Positions 28,836 through 38,131 of a stretch of DNA of 64,000 bases are shown piece after piece (within the stretch, counting starts at the first letter, position 1; each line of letters starts with the position of its first letter). Source of the stretch: Streptosporangium sp. NBC_01756 (GTDB lineage: Bacteria; Actinomycetota; Actinomycetes; Streptosporangiales; Streptosporangiaceae); NCBI RefSeq assembly GCF_035917975.1, contig NZ_CP109130.1, positions 1,674,001 through 1,738,000 on the forward strand, written 5' to 3'. The notes beneath the pieces were generated by a model. It did not search any database. It saw only the letters and a list, made by a program, of their open reading frames with translations, and was not told where the DNA came from. A program made the translations under genes and the position numbers.

Positions 28836-30308
28836 ATGCATGACGACGTGGCCCGGTGTATCCGGGCGGTGCAGTCCAAGGACGCCCGGTTCGACGGCTG
28901 GTTCTTCGGCGGGGTGATCACCACCGGGATCTACTGCAGGCCCAGCTGTCCGGTGGTGCCCCCCAAGATCGAGAATATGCGCTTCTATCCCAGCGCCGCC
29001 GCGGCGCAGTCGGCCGGGTTCCGGGCGTGCAAGCGCTGCCGGCCCGACGCCAGTCCGGGCTCTCCGGAGTGGAACAGGCGCGCCGACGTCGTAGCACGGG
29101 CGATGCGCCTGATCGCCGACGGGGTCGTCGACCGCGAGGGGGTGTCCGGCCTGGCCGCACGGCTCGGCTACAGCACCCGCCAGATCGAACGGCAACTGCT
29201 CGCCGAACTCGGAGCGGGCCCGCTCGCACTGGCACGGGCACAACGGTCCCAGACCGCCCGGCTACTGATCGAGACCAGCACCCTGCCCATGGGCGACGTC
29301 GCCTTCGCCGCCGGATTCTCCAGCATCCGGGCCTTCAACGACACCGTGCTGCAGGTCTTCGCCCTGACCCCGACCCAGCTACGGGACCGCGCCGCCCACG
29401 GACGTCCGGCGGTCACCCCCGGGATTCTGTCGCTGCGGCTGCCGTTCCGGGCCCCGCTCTGCCCGGACAACCTGTTCGGGCATCTCGCCGCGACCGCCGT
29501 ACCCGGAGTGGAGGAGTGGCGGAGCGGTGCGTACCGCCGTACTCTGCGCCTGCCGCACGGCCACGGCATCGCCGATCTGCGTCCCCTGTCCGATCACGTC
29601 GGTTGCCGGCTGGCCCTCACCGACCTCCGCGATCTCTCCACCGCGATCGGCCGGTGCCGGCGGCTGCTCGACCTCGACGCCGATCCCGTCGCCGTCGACG
29701 GTCTTCTCCGCGGCGACCCGGTGCTCGCCCCCCTCGTGGAGGAGGCTCCCGGCCGCCGGGTGCCCCGCACCGTCGACGCGTCCGAGTTCGCGGTGCGCGC
29801 GGTGCTCGGTCAGCAGGTGTCCACCGCGGCCGCCCGCACCCACGCGGCCCGATTGGTCACCGCCCATGGCGAACCGATCACGGACCCCGCCGGAGCCCTC
29901 ACCCATCTTTTCCCCGACCCTGCGGCACTCGCCTCGATGGACCCCGCGGCGCTCGCGCTCCCTCGGGCCCGCCGCACCACACTGGCCACGCTGATCGCCG
30001 CCTTGGCAGCCGACGAGATCGACCTCGGCGTCGGAGGCGACTGGCATCGAGCCCGCGCCCAGTTGTCGGCGCTGCCGGGGTTCGGGCCCTGGACCGTCGA
30101 GACCATCGCGATGCGCGCTCTCGGCGATCCCGACGCCTTCATACCCACCGACCTGGGGATCCGCGCCGCCGCCCGCGTGCTCGGCCTTCCCGTCACCCCT
30201 GCCGCACTCACCCGCCGTGCCGCCGCCTGGCGACCCTGGCGCGCCTACGCCGTCCAGCATCTCTGGGCCACCGGCGACCATGCCGTCAACCGGCTGCCTG
30301 CCGACTGA
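28836..30308 (+). CDS. alkA: Ada-type regulatory domain fused to AlkA DNA-3-methyladenine glycosylase
   Basis: 490 aa from the ATG at 28836. Residues ~1-75 form the Ada zinc domain that accepts methyl from phosphotriesters (FFGGVITTGIYCRPSC ... CKRCRPDA gives the four Cys). Residues ~80-180 are an AraC-type HTH pair (GVSGLAARLGYSTRQIERQL). The rest is AlkA: an N-terminal sheet domain, then HhH-GPD (LSALPGFGPWTVETIAMRALGDPDAFIPTDLG) with catalytic Asp in PTDLG. The O6-methylguanine transferase domain of E. coli Ada is absent, replaced by the glycosylase. It both senses methylation damage and excises alkylated bases. Confidence 0.92.
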   Translation: MHDDVARCIRAVQSKDARFDGWFFGGVITTGIYCRPSCPVVPPKIENMRFYPSAAAAQSAGFRACKRCRPDASPGSPEWNRRADVVARAMRLIADGVVDREGVSGLAARLGYSTRQIERQLLAELGAGPLALARAQRSQTARLLIETSTLPMGDVAFAAGFSSIRAFNDTVLQVFALTPTQLRDRAAHGRPAVTPGILSLRLPFRAPLCPDNLFGHLAATAVPGVEEWRSGAYRRTLRLPHGHGIADLRPLSDHVGCRLALTDLRDLSTAIGRCRRLLDLDADPVAVDGLLRGDPVLAPLVEEAPGRRVPRTVDASEFAVRAVLGQQVSTAAARTHAARLVTAHGEPITDPAGALTHLFPDPAALASMDPAALALPRARRTTLATLIAALAADEIDLGVGGDWHRARAQLSALPGFGPWTVETIAMRALGDPDAFIPTDLGIRAAARVLGLPVTPAALTRRAAAWRPWRAYAVQHLWATGDHAVNRLPAD

Positions 30309-30466
30309 ACTCCCGTACCGGCCAGACCGACCCGAAGAATCTCCGATGTCCCAGGTGGGACACGGGCCGCACACCGTGGTGGCCGGCTCTGCCGATCCGT
30401 TCACCCACGTGGCGGCCAACCGGCCGCTATCTGTCCCGGTCCCAGCAGGGACCGGGGACAGTGCGC

Positions 30467-31744
30467 TCATTCCTGGGGTGCGGCGTTCATCCGCTCCCGC
30501 CCTCGGGTACCGACGAAGGCAGCGCCTGCGGCCGCCATGACGATCATGACTACCCCGAAGATCGTCGAGCTGGCCGTCAGCCCGACCGCGTCGCCGAGAT
30601 ACCCGGCGGTGACCGGAAGGAGCGCCGCCGGCACGTAGCCGCCGACGTTGAGAGCCGCGTTGGCCTCGGCCCGGCGGTGTGGCGGCACGGCCACGCCGAT
30701 CAGCGACAGGCCACCGAACTGCCCAAGCCCCTGGGCGGCACCGGCCAGGACCGCGGCCACGATCAGCCAAGTCGCCGACTGGACGTGCACGGCGAGGATC
30801 AGTGCGGCCATCGACACGGCGGTGGAGGCGCCCCCGCCGAGCAGGACGGAGCGCACGCCCAGCCGTCGCGCGGCGAACTGCACGCCCGTCGCCGCCGCGA
30901 ACATCACGAACGCCATCCCTCCGGCGACAAGCCGGCTGTCCGTGGCGAGGAGGTCGGCCAGCAGCGACGGTCCCAGCGACAGCACGAACGAGGTCGAGGT
31001 GATTCCCGGCGCGAACACCGCGATCCCCAGAGCCACCTGCACGCGGTTTCGCGGCGGCACCGACGGCAGCCGCAGCCATCCTCCGTCCGCATCCGCGTCG
31101 GGTCGCGACAGGGGCAGCCAGAGCACCACCGCGACGGCGGAGAGCAACAGCACGATCTCCACCAGGAAGATCGTGACAGTCGGCCCCGGCAGTGCCTGCG
31201 ACAGCAGACCCGCCGACAGCGGTCCCAGCCCGGCTCCGAGGACCATCGCCGTGGACGCCGCCAGCGTGGCCTGCCGGACCCGCGACGCTCCACCCATGTC
31301 GACGACGGCCGCCATGCCCGCCGACACCGTTATGCCGATCGCGATACCGGTCAGCAGCCGCGCGACGGCCAGTTCGGGTACGGAGGTCGCCGTGGCGAAA
31401 GTGACGCACGCCGCGACCGCGAGCAGCAGTCCCGGCAGCAGCACGGGCTTGCGGCCGATGCGGTCCGACAGCCGTCCGGCCACCATCAACGCGGCGAGCA
31501 GTCCGACGATGTAGCAGGCGAAGATGACCGTCATCGTCCCGGCGGAGAAGCCCATCCGCTGTTTCCACAGCGGATACAGCGGAGTCGGCATGTTGGACAG
31601 TACGAAGACGCCGGTCACCGGCCATGCCGCCAGCCAGATCTTCCAGCGCGGCGGTTCGCCAGCGGTGGCGACGGCCTTCGCCGCCCGCGCCTCCGGAGCT
31701 GGCCGGAGTGTGTCAACGTCTGATGTGCCGGAACCGGTCACCAT
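30467..31744 (-). CDS. MFS transporter
   Basis: 425 aa from the ATG at 31744, which has GGAGGACCTC directly upstream. Twelve helices are expected; motif A is visible as GRLSDRIGRKPVLLPGLL. An early WLAAWPVTGVFVLSNMPTPLYPLWKQRMGFS is typical of a small actinobacterial exporter group. It is divergent from an ArsR-type regulator, with a large palindrome between them, so it is probably an effector-induced exporter. Confidence 0.85.
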   Translation of the reverse strand: MVTGSGTSDVDTLRPAPEARAAKAVATAGEPPRWKIWLAAWPVTGVFVLSNMPTPLYPLWKQRMGFSAGTMTVIFACYIVGLLAALMVAGRLSDRIGRKPVLLPGLLLAVAACVTFATATSVPELAVARLLTGIAIGITVSAGMAAVVDMGGASRVRQATLAASTAMVLGAGLGPLSAGLLSQALPGPTVTIFLVEIVLLLSAVAVVLWLPLSRPDADADGGWLRLPSVPPRNRVQVALGIAVFAPGITSTSFVLSLGPSLLADLLATDSRLVAGGMAFVMFAAATGVQFAARRLGVRSVLLGGGASTAVSMAALILAVHVQSATWLIVAAVLAGAAQGLGQFGGLSLIGVAVPPHRRAEANAALNVGGYVPAALLPVTAGYLGDAVGLTASSTIFGVVMIVMAAAGAAFVGTRGRERMNAAPQE

Positions 31745-31808
31745 GAGGTCCTCCCTCGTCCGACGATGTACGAAAAAAATCGAACTTGTACGAGCGAAGT
31801 CGAACTTA

Positions 31809-31838
31809 ACACATGTACGACTGGAGTCGTACATGTGT
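31809..31838. promoter_or_regulatory. Perfect 14-bp inverted repeat operator between MFS and ArsR genes
   Basis: Arms ACACATGTACGACT (31809-31822) and AGTCGTACATGTGT (31825-31838) with a GG centre. The core heptamer TGTACGA also occurs at 31767-31773 and 31787-31793. This looks like one strong and two half sites for the ArsR-type regulator, whose start lies 15 bp after the palindrome. Confidence 0.8.
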
Positions 31839-31852
31839 GATTCAATGAGGAC

Positions 31853-32239
31853 ATGGCAGCGAGCTATCGAACGACCATCTCCGGACGCGACGCCGCGCCC
31901 CCGGACCTGCCCGAGCCACTACCCGAGCCCGCGCGCGACGAGCTGCGCCTGGAAGTGGTCATGGGCGCGCTGAGCGACCCGCTGCGCATGACCATCGTGC
32001 GCAAGCTCCTCCTGGAGGCGGAAGACTTCGACCACACCTGCGGCTGGTTCGGACTGGACCGGCCGAAGTCCTCGCTCACCCATCACTTCCGCGCTCTCCG
32101 CGAGGCCGGGCTCACGCGCCAGCGCCAGTACGGCCTCGAACGGCGGAGCCGGCTCCGCACCGAAGACCTCAACGCCCGTTTCCCCGGCCTGCTGGACCTC
32201 GTCGCCGCCTGGACGCCCCCGCAACGCGCCGACCGCTAG
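31853..32239 (+). CDS. ArsR-type winged-helix regulator
   Basis: 128 aa. The segment LEVVMGALSDPLRMTIVRKLLLEAEDFDHTCGWFGLDRPKSSLTHHFRALREAGLTRQRQYGLERRSRLR is a classic ArsR winged helix, with recognition helix around KSSLTHHFRALREAGL. Only one Cys is present, so a metal-thiol sensing type is unlikely and a small organic effector is more plausible. Expected to repress itself and the divergent MFS gene through the palindrome at 31809. Confidence 0.85.
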   Translation: MAASYRTTISGRDAAPPDLPEPLPEPARDELRLEVVMGALSDPLRMTIVRKLLLEAEDFDHTCGWFGLDRPKSSLTHHFRALREAGLTRQRQYGLERRSRLRTEDLNARFPGLLDLVAAWTPPQRADR

Positions 32240-32341
32240 AACCCAGCCCCGACCCGGAACTCCGGTCGGCGACCACTGCCCGCGGCGGACTACCGGGCCG
32301 GTGACCGGCCTGGGCTCGTGCGCAGGGAAGGTGTGGAACAC

Positions 32342-32518
32342 GTGACTCTTCCGATAGCACCGCCGGGTATCTCCACGGGTCACCTGAAGCCCGCCGGACC
32401 TGCGGACCGCTCCTCACACATGGGCAACTCGACAACGGTCGAGGAAGGCTCCGGCACGGGCGTACATTCTCCGGCCACGGGCGGATACGCCGGTTGCAGC
32501 ACCTGCGACGACAGGTGA
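32342..32518 (+). CDS. Small peptide with C-terminal GCSTC motif (possible RiPP precursor)
   Basis: 58 aa from a GTG with GGGAAGG about ten bases upstream. Hydrophilic, rich in Gly/Ser/Thr/Pro. The only two Cys sit near the end (TGGYAGCSTCDDR), a layout resembling leader-plus-core precursors of modified peptides. A hairpin just after the stop supports a separate transcript. No modification enzyme of a known RiPP class lies next to it; the PQQ-like propeller is convergent. Could also be a non-functional open frame. Confidence 0.35.
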   Translation: MTLPIAPPGISTGHLKPAGPADRSSHMGNSTTVEEGSGTGVHSPATGGYAGCSTCDDR

Positions 32519-32531
32519 GGGCAACCCGAAC

Positions 32532-32558
32532 GGGGCGCCGGCCTGTCGCCGACGCCCC
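32532..32558 (+). terminator. Hairpin after the small Cys-tailed peptide gene
   Basis: 11-bp arms GGGGCGCCGGC (32532-32542) and GCCGACGCCCC (32548-32558), one mismatch, 5-nt loop, no U-run. Confidence 0.6.
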
Positions 32559-32683
32559 GCCCTGACCAGATGTTTCGCGCCTGAAAGGCGCCCGGAATAC
32601 CGGGGCAGTGCACTTATTCGAGGTGTGCGCTATTCATCGAAGGTTCGTCATCGGAGCTCGGGAGCCGGCGAACCACCGAGCCG

Positions 32684-33772
32684 TCACAGCTGGCCGGAAG
32701 TCCGAAATCCGGATGGCCCAGGCCTGAGTGCCGTGCTCACCGGATTCACCTCGTCGGCATGGTCGATGGAAATCATCCTCAGGGTTCCCTTGGTCACCAT
32801 GAGCATCTTCCCCGCTCCAAGGTCTCGCAATGCGGCCACCCTGGTGGCCGACAAGGACCGCTCCAGGATGTGTCCGTCAGACCGCAGGCGGAAGAGCACA
32901 CCGCCCGCGCTGGCCACCACGAAACCCTCGCCGTCCCGAACCACCCCACCGACGAGTGGCTGCCCGACGTCCACGTTCCACAGCACCGATCCGTCTCCGG
33001 GGTCGACGGCGAGATAACCGGCCCCTCGCTCTCGCAACCACACCACACCACCGATGAACTCGGCGGCCGAGGACGAGAGGTCGGCATCGTGATGGAAGAA
33101 CCGCTCGACGAGACCCGATGACAATCGAATGCTCGCGACGGATCGCGGGCCGCACGGTACCAGACACCGGTCAGGGCCGATCATGGTGAACGCCGGACGA
33201 TCGTCGGTTTCGACCGATGGCTCCGGCAATCGCCAGCGGTCCAGTTCCGTGCCATCTCGTGGATCCATCGACCACGCTTCCGAGCCCTCTCCCAGCAGCA
33301 TGCCGCCGTTCCAAGACAGAGGACGCACCGTGGCCACGCGTCGCTGTGTCCGCCACAGAAGCCGCCCATCCTTCACGTTAAAGGCAAGCATGGGCGTGTA
33401 ACCCCGCCAGCCGCCGACGACGACCGTCTCTGCGGTGGCCACGACATGCCCGGAGTATTGCGGCAACCCTGCACGCCACACCGCGGATCCCGTCGTGAGA
33501 TCGAGACAGAACAGCTGGTCGGTGTCCTGCGGCAGAACCAGGCAACGATCACCGGCGACCACGACGGCACGCGGCCAGGTTCCGATCGGAACGTCCCAGC
33601 GGACAGAGCAGTCGTGGCGGTCCAGGCAGACAAGCCGGGTGTGGCGCTCATGGACGACGACAAGGGCTTCTGTCACCGCCAGCGCCGAAGCAGAACCCCT
33701 CTGATGAAGCTGCCGCTCCCACAGCGTCTTTCCGATCATCTGCCGATTCCACCAGGTGGGCACCGGCGACAT
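32684..33772 (-). CDS. PQQ-like beta-propeller repeat protein
   Basis: 362 aa starting MSPVPTWWNRQMIG at 33772 (a TTG precedes it). Several propeller blades of the PQQ/PQQ-2 kind are visible, each with a sheet and a G.V.W-like end: RLVCLDRHDCSVRWDVPIG, LFCLDLTTGSAVWRAGLP, LAFNVKDGRLLWRTQRR, GYLAVDPGDGSVLWNVDVG. There is no signal peptide, so it acts in the cytosol. No catalytic residues are recognised; it is probably a scaffold or binding protein. A clear ribosome site is lacking, so the start is uncertain. Confidence 0.75.
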   Translation of the reverse strand: MSPVPTWWNRQMIGKTLWERQLHQRGSASALAVTEALVVVHERHTRLVCLDRHDCSVRWDVPIGTWPRAVVVAGDRCLVLPQDTDQLFCLDLTTGSAVWRAGLPQYSGHVVATAETVVVGGWRGYTPMLAFNVKDGRLLWRTQRRVATVRPLSWNGGMLLGEGSEAWSMDPRDGTELDRWRLPEPSVETDDRPAFTMIGPDRCLVPCGPRSVASIRLSSGLVERFFHHDADLSSSAAEFIGGVVWLRERGAGYLAVDPGDGSVLWNVDVGQPLVGGVVRDGEGFVVASAGGVLFRLRSDGHILERSLSATRVAALRDLGAGKMLMVTKGTLRMISIDHADEVNPVSTALRPGPSGFRTSGQL

Positions 33773-33885
33773 CAATCACATTGAAACGGGAGGTCATACC
33801 GGCCGAAGCGAGGCATGGAACTCAGCGGGCCTCGTTTGACCAGGCATTTCGTTCCCCGGCGGCGCCGAGGGCACCGATTACTCCT

Positions 33886-34551
33886 CTAGGCTCCCCGGCG
33901 CCGGTTCGTGCCGGCAGGCGTGAAGGCGAAGCTGTCGGTGAAGTCGGAACCCTCGCCCCGGACGGCCAGGAGCATGGGCTCGTTGTACAGAGCGGTCTGA
34001 TCTGTGCGCGAATCAAGCAACTCGTTCCAGAAATGGAAGCAGAACAAAGGATCTCGAGAATGCCCCGCCGCATATACCAGGGTCTTGGGAAAGTACGGGT
34101 TCGTGCCACCGCAGTAGACCGACGGCGGCCCGAACATGCCGAGGGTCTGGCCGAGGGTTCGATCGCTTTCACACCAAGCCTTGTTGACGCCGATCAGCTC
34201 ATCGTACTCGTCCCGCGACAGGATACGGTCAAGGTGGAGCCACCCGTGACGATGGGCGAACTCGGCATAGACGGACGCGGCCATGTCATCGGTTCCGGCA
34301 CCCCAGAGAGACTCGAAGGCTCCCCGCGTCCCCGTGGAGAGAAAAGCCCTCCGGGCCTGGAGGGAGCCCCGTTCCTCACTCCAGGCCTGTTCACGATCGT
34401 CCGCGAATGCCATCGCGTCGAAGTAGATCCTGAGGGCGATCTCTCCGCCGAACATGCCTGGCCGGCGGAGAGCCGCGTTGATCTCAGCGAGCAGGTACTC
34501 GCGCACCTGCTCGCCCGTCCGCGCTTCCCGCCGGCCGTTCGCATCGGTCAT
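33886..34551 (-). CDS. Hypothetical protein, mixed alpha/beta
   Basis: 221 aa, start ATG 34551 with GGAAGGAGGGG upstream. No family recognised. Notable blocks that look conserved: FESLWGAGTDDMAASVYAEFAHRHGWLHLDR, DELIGVNKAWCESDRTLGQTLGMFGPPSVYCGGTNPYFPKTL, and FCFHFWNEL. Soluble, no signal peptide. It follows the nrdJ terminator on the same strand and is probably its own unit. Confidence 0.7.
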   Translation of the reverse strand: MTDANGRREARTGEQVREYLLAEINAALRRPGMFGGEIALRIYFDAMAFADDREQAWSEERGSLQARRAFLSTGTRGAFESLWGAGTDDMAASVYAEFAHRHGWLHLDRILSRDEYDELIGVNKAWCESDRTLGQTLGMFGPPSVYCGGTNPYFPKTLVYAAGHSRDPLFCFHFWNELLDSRTDQTALYNEPMLLAVRGEGSDFTDSFAFTPAGTNRRRGA

Positions 34552-34594
34552 CGACCGCCCCTCCTTCCGCCGCCATGACCTCCCGCGAACGCCG

Positions 34595-34624
34595 AAAGGG
34601 GCCGGACTCGATACCGGCCCCCTT
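34595..34624 (-). terminator. Terminator of the nrdRJ operon
   Basis: GGGGCCGG (34598-34605) pairs with CCGGCCCC (34614-34621). On the minus strand it is followed by TTT. It lies 42 bp after the nrdJ stop. Confidence 0.75.
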
Positions 34625-34665
34625 CGTCACAAGGCACTACGCAGGCGCTGCTTTTCCGCCCGGAA

Positions 34666-37485
34666 TCAGCTGCAGCCGCTGGTGGAGCCGCAGCCCTCAC
34701 AGACGTAGCAGCTACCGGCCGGGCGCATCTTGGTGCCACAGGTCATGCAGAGCGGCGCGTCGGCGGTGCGGCCCTGGTGGGACTCCAGGGAACCGACCCG
34801 TTCCGGCGCGGCCTGGACCGGAGCCTCCAGCTGCGGCTGCTCGATCGGCGCCGATGTGGCCAGCTCGGCGATGACCTCGTCGGTCTGGATCGGGGTCGGG
34901 TCCTCGCCGCGCTGCTGGGCGGCGCGCTCGGAGGCGGAGAAGATCCCGAGGGCGGCCCGCTCGTCGTAGGGCAGATGATCCAGGGCCAGCCGACGGAAGA
35001 TGTAGTCCATCACCGAGGCGGCCATGCGGATGTCCGGGTCGTCGGTCATGCCGGCCGGGTCGAAGCGCATGTTGACGAACTTGCCGACATAGGTCTCCAG
35101 CGGCACGCCGTACTGCAGGCCGATGGAGATGGCCACCGAGAAGGCGTCCATGACGCCCGCGAGGGTCGAGCCCTGCTTGGACATCTTCAGGAAGACCTCG
35201 CCGAGACCGTCGTCGGGGTAGGACGAGGCGGTCATGTAGCCCTTGGCCCCACCCACGGTGAAGCGGGTGGTGGTGCTGGGACGCTGGTTCGGCATCCGGC
35301 GACGGGTCGGGCGGCTGATCTCCACGACCTGGATCTCCGGCTCCGCGGGTGCGGCCTTCTCCTCGGTCTTCTTACCGGCGACCGAGAGCGGCTGGCCCAC
35401 CTTGCAGTTGTCACGGTAGACGGCCAGGGCCTTGAGGCCGAGCTTCCAGCCCTCCATGTAGACCTGCTCGATGTCCTCGACCGTCGCGGACTCGGGCAGG
35501 TTGACCGTCTTGGAGATGGCGCCGGACAGGAACGGCTGGGCGGCGGCCATCATGCGGACGTGGCCCATCGGGGCGATCGCCCGCTCCCCCATCGCGCAGT
35601 CGAACACCTCGTAGTGCTCGGGCCTGAGCCCGGGGGCGTCCACGACGTGGCCGTTGGCCGCGATGTACTCGACGATCGCCTCGACCTGCTCCTCCGGGTA
35701 GGACAGCTGCCGCAGTGCCCGGGGAATCGTCTGGTTGACGATCTGCATGGAGCCGCCGCCGACGAGCTTCTTGAACTTGACCAGGGCGAGGTCGGGCTCG
35801 ATGCCGGTGGTGTCGCAGTCCATCATGAGCCCGATGGTCCCCGTGGGCGCCAGCAACGAGGCCTGCGCGTTCCGGTATCCGTTCTTGTCTCCGACGCGGA
35901 GGCATTCCTGCCACTGCTTGGAGGCCTCGGCGTGGATCGCCCCGTCGATCGCGTCCAGCGTGCGCAGGCCGTCGTTCGCCTCCGCGTGCTTGCGCATCAC
36001 GCGCTTGTGCGCGTCGGCGTTGCGCGCGTAGCCGTCGTACGGACCGACGACTCCGGCCAGTTCGGCGCTGCGGCGGTAGGAGGCACCGGTCATCAGCGAG
36101 GTGATGGCTCCGGCGACGGCCCGGCCGCCCTCGGAGTCGTAGGCGTGGCCGGTGGCCATGAGCAGCGCGCCGAGGTTGGCGTAACCGATGCCGAGCTGGC
36201 GGTAGGCGCGCGTGGTCTGCTCGATCTTCTCGGTCGGGAAGTCGGCGAAGGTGATGGAGACGTCCATCGCGGTGATGATCAGCTCAGTGATCTTCACGAA
36301 GTTCGCGATGTCGAAGGAGTTGTCGTCCTTCAGGAACTTCATCAGGTTGATGCTGGCCAGGTTGCAGGAGGAGTTGTCCAGGTGGAGATACTCCGAGCAC
36401 GGGTTGCTGGCGGTGATGCGGCCCGTCTCCGGGCTGGTGTGCCAGTCGTTGATCGTGTCGTCGTACTGGACACCGGGGTCGGCGCACTCCCATGCGGCCG
36501 TCGCCATCTTACGGAACAGCGCCCTGGCGTCGATCTTCTCGATGACCTCGCCGGTGAGGCGGGCACGCAGGCCGAACTGGTCGCCCTTCTTCACCGCGTC
36601 CATGAACTCATCGGAGACGCGCACGGAGTTGTTGGCGTTCTGGTACTGGACGGAGACGATGTCCTTGCCGCCCAGGTCCATGTCGAATCCGGCGTCGCGC
36701 AGCGCGCGGACCTTGTCCTCCTCACGCGCCTTGGTCTCGATGAACTCCTCGATGTCGGGGTGGTCCACATCCAGGACGACCATCTTGGCCGCGCGGCGGG
36801 TGGCGCCACCGGATTTGATGGTGCCCGCGGAGGCGTCCGCGCCACGCATGAAGGAGACCGGGCCGCTGGCCGTGCCGCCGCTGGAGAGCAGTTCCTTCGA
36901 CGAACGGATCCGGGAGAGGTTGACACCGGACCCCGAACCGCCCTTGAAGATCACACCCTCTTCCTTGTACCAGTCGAGGATGGACTCCATCTGGTCGTCG
37001 ACGGCCAAGATGAAGCAGGCGCTGACCTGCTGCGGCGAAGCCGTGCCCACGTTGAACCAGACCGGCGAGTTGAAGCTGAAGACCTGGTTGATCAGCGCGT
37101 GCTTGAGCTCGTGGTCGAAGATCTCGGCATCCTCGTCGCCGGCGAAGTAGCCCTCCTCGATCGCGGTCCTGGTGTAGACGCCCACCACCCGGTCGACGAG
37201 CTGCTTCAGGCTCCACTCGCGCTGCGAGGTGCCGACCGCGCCACGGAAGTATTTGGTGGTCACGATGTTGGCGGCGTTGACCGACCAGGAGTCCGGAAAC
37301 TCCACGTCCCGCTGCTCGAAGTTGATCGAGCCGTCCCGCCAGTTGGTCATCACGACGTCACGGCGCTCCCAGCGCACCTCGTCATAGGGATGCACCCCGG
37401 GGGTGGTGAAGATCCGCTTCATCTTCAACCCCTTGCGCAACCGCTTGCCCCCACGCGCGGCTGCGCCACTGACCGTCTCTGTCAT
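34666..37485 (-). CDS. nrdJ: Class II (adenosylcobalamin-dependent) ribonucleotide reductase
   Basis: 939 aa from the ATG at 37485 (GGGGGAAG upstream). It makes deoxyribonucleotides from ribonucleotides using vitamin B12, with or without oxygen. The core barrel includes ASACFILAVDD with the first active-site Cys; GGSGSGVNLSRIRSS; NPCSEYLHLDNSSCNLASINLMKF around the second active-site Cys; and TGTIGLMMDCDTTGIEPDLALVKFKKL. The C-terminus carries a Cys-rich tail (CMTCGTKMRPAGSCYVCEGCGSTSGCS) that serves as zinc/redox relay. It is co-transcribed with nrdR upstream (85-bp gap). Length is normal for the actinobacterial form. Confidence 0.97.
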   Translation of the reverse strand: MTETVSGAAARGGKRLRKGLKMKRIFTTPGVHPYDEVRWERRDVVMTNWRDGSINFEQRDVEFPDSWSVNAANIVTTKYFRGAVGTSQREWSLKQLVDRVVGVYTRTAIEEGYFAGDEDAEIFDHELKHALINQVFSFNSPVWFNVGTASPQQVSACFILAVDDQMESILDWYKEEGVIFKGGSGSGVNLSRIRSSKELLSSGGTASGPVSFMRGADASAGTIKSGGATRRAAKMVVLDVDHPDIEEFIETKAREEDKVRALRDAGFDMDLGGKDIVSVQYQNANNSVRVSDEFMDAVKKGDQFGLRARLTGEVIEKIDARALFRKMATAAWECADPGVQYDDTINDWHTSPETGRITASNPCSEYLHLDNSSCNLASINLMKFLKDDNSFDIANFVKITELIITAMDVSITFADFPTEKIEQTTRAYRQLGIGYANLGALLMATGHAYDSEGGRAVAGAITSLMTGASYRRSAELAGVVGPYDGYARNADAHKRVMRKHAEANDGLRTLDAIDGAIHAEASKQWQECLRVGDKNGYRNAQASLLAPTGTIGLMMDCDTTGIEPDLALVKFKKLVGGGSMQIVNQTIPRALRQLSYPEEQVEAIVEYIAANGHVVDAPGLRPEHYEVFDCAMGERAIAPMGHVRMMAAAQPFLSGAISKTVNLPESATVEDIEQVYMEGWKLGLKALAVYRDNCKVGQPLSVAGKKTEEKAAPAEPEIQVVEISRPTRRRMPNQRPSTTTRFTVGGAKGYMTASSYPDDGLGEVFLKMSKQGSTLAGVMDAFSVAISIGLQYGVPLETYVGKFVNMRFDPAGMTDDPDIRMAASVMDYIFRRLALDHLPYDERAALGIFSASERAAQQRGEDPTPIQTDEVIAELATSAPIEQPQLEAPVQAAPERVGSLESHQGRTADAPLCMTCGTKMRPAGSCYVCEGCGSTSGCS

Positions 37486-37570
37486 GACTTCCCCCTTCCG
37501 GAGCTCCGCGGAGCCCTCGAGTCGGACCACATCGATGCGCCGCCTTGTCCCCCGGCGCTCGGGGTGTGAT

Positions 37571-38032
37571 TCAGTCCTGCTCAGCGGGACGATCCGCCCG
37601 CAGTTGCATGATCTCGGTCTCGAAATCCGCCAGGGTCTCGAAACTCCGGTAGACCGAGGCGAATCTCAGGTAGGCCACCTCGTCCAGCTCGCGGAGCGGC
37701 CCCAGGATCGCCAGCCCGACCTCATGGGCCGCGATCTCCGCCGACCCGGTCGCCCGGATGCCCTCCTCCACTCGCTGGCCCAGCTGGGCCAGCGAGTCTT
37801 CACTGACCGGGCGTCCCTGGCATGCCCGCCGGACGCCCGCGATCACCTTTTCCCTGAAGAAGGGCTCGGTCACCCCACTGCGCTTGCTGACCATGAGCAG
37901 CACGGTCTCCTGAGTGGTGAACCTGCGCCCACACTCCGGACACGTGCGCCTGCGGCGGATGGCCCCGCCGTCCTCGGTGGACCGGCTGTCGATGACCCGC
38001 GTGTCAGGGTGCCTGCAGAACGGACAGTGCAC
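37571..38032 (-). CDS. nrdR: Transcriptional repressor NrdR
   Basis: 153 aa. Start GTG at 38032, giving [17 protein letters not shown], with AAGGAGG upstream. N-terminal zinc ribbon CPFC...CPECGRRF, then an ATP-cone ([33 protein letters not shown]). It senses dATP/ATP and represses ribonucleotide reductase genes. Two NrdR boxes lie 100-150 bp upstream, so the nrdR-nrdJ operon is autoregulated. Confidence 0.97.
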   Translation of the reverse strand: MHCPFCRHPDTRVIDSRSTEDGGAIRRRRTCPECGRRFTTQETVLLMVSKRSGVTEPFFREKVIAGVRRACQGRPVSEDSLAQLGQRVEEGIRATGSAEIAAHEVGLAILGPLRELDEVAYLRFASVYRSFETLADFETEIMQLRADRPAEQD

Positions 38033-38131
38033 GCGTGTCGCCTCCTTGGCCCGGCCAGCGGCCCACTTCCACAGCGTCCATGCCGAGATGCTCGTGCACA
38101 CACCTCAAACGGTCGAGATGCGGTAATGGAA

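Noticed and set aside
28856-31723. 955-codon frame across the alkA and MFS genes
   Set aside because: Arg/Pro-rich frame-shifted reading through two recognisable genes on different strands.
34777-37569. 930-codon open frame opposite nrdJ
   Set aside because: Shadow of a high-GC coding region; the sense frame has all nrdJ motifs.
37486-38131. Cobalamin riboswitch upstream of nrdJ/nrdR
   Set aside because: No B12-box or typical structure seen before either gene; NrdR boxes already explain the control.
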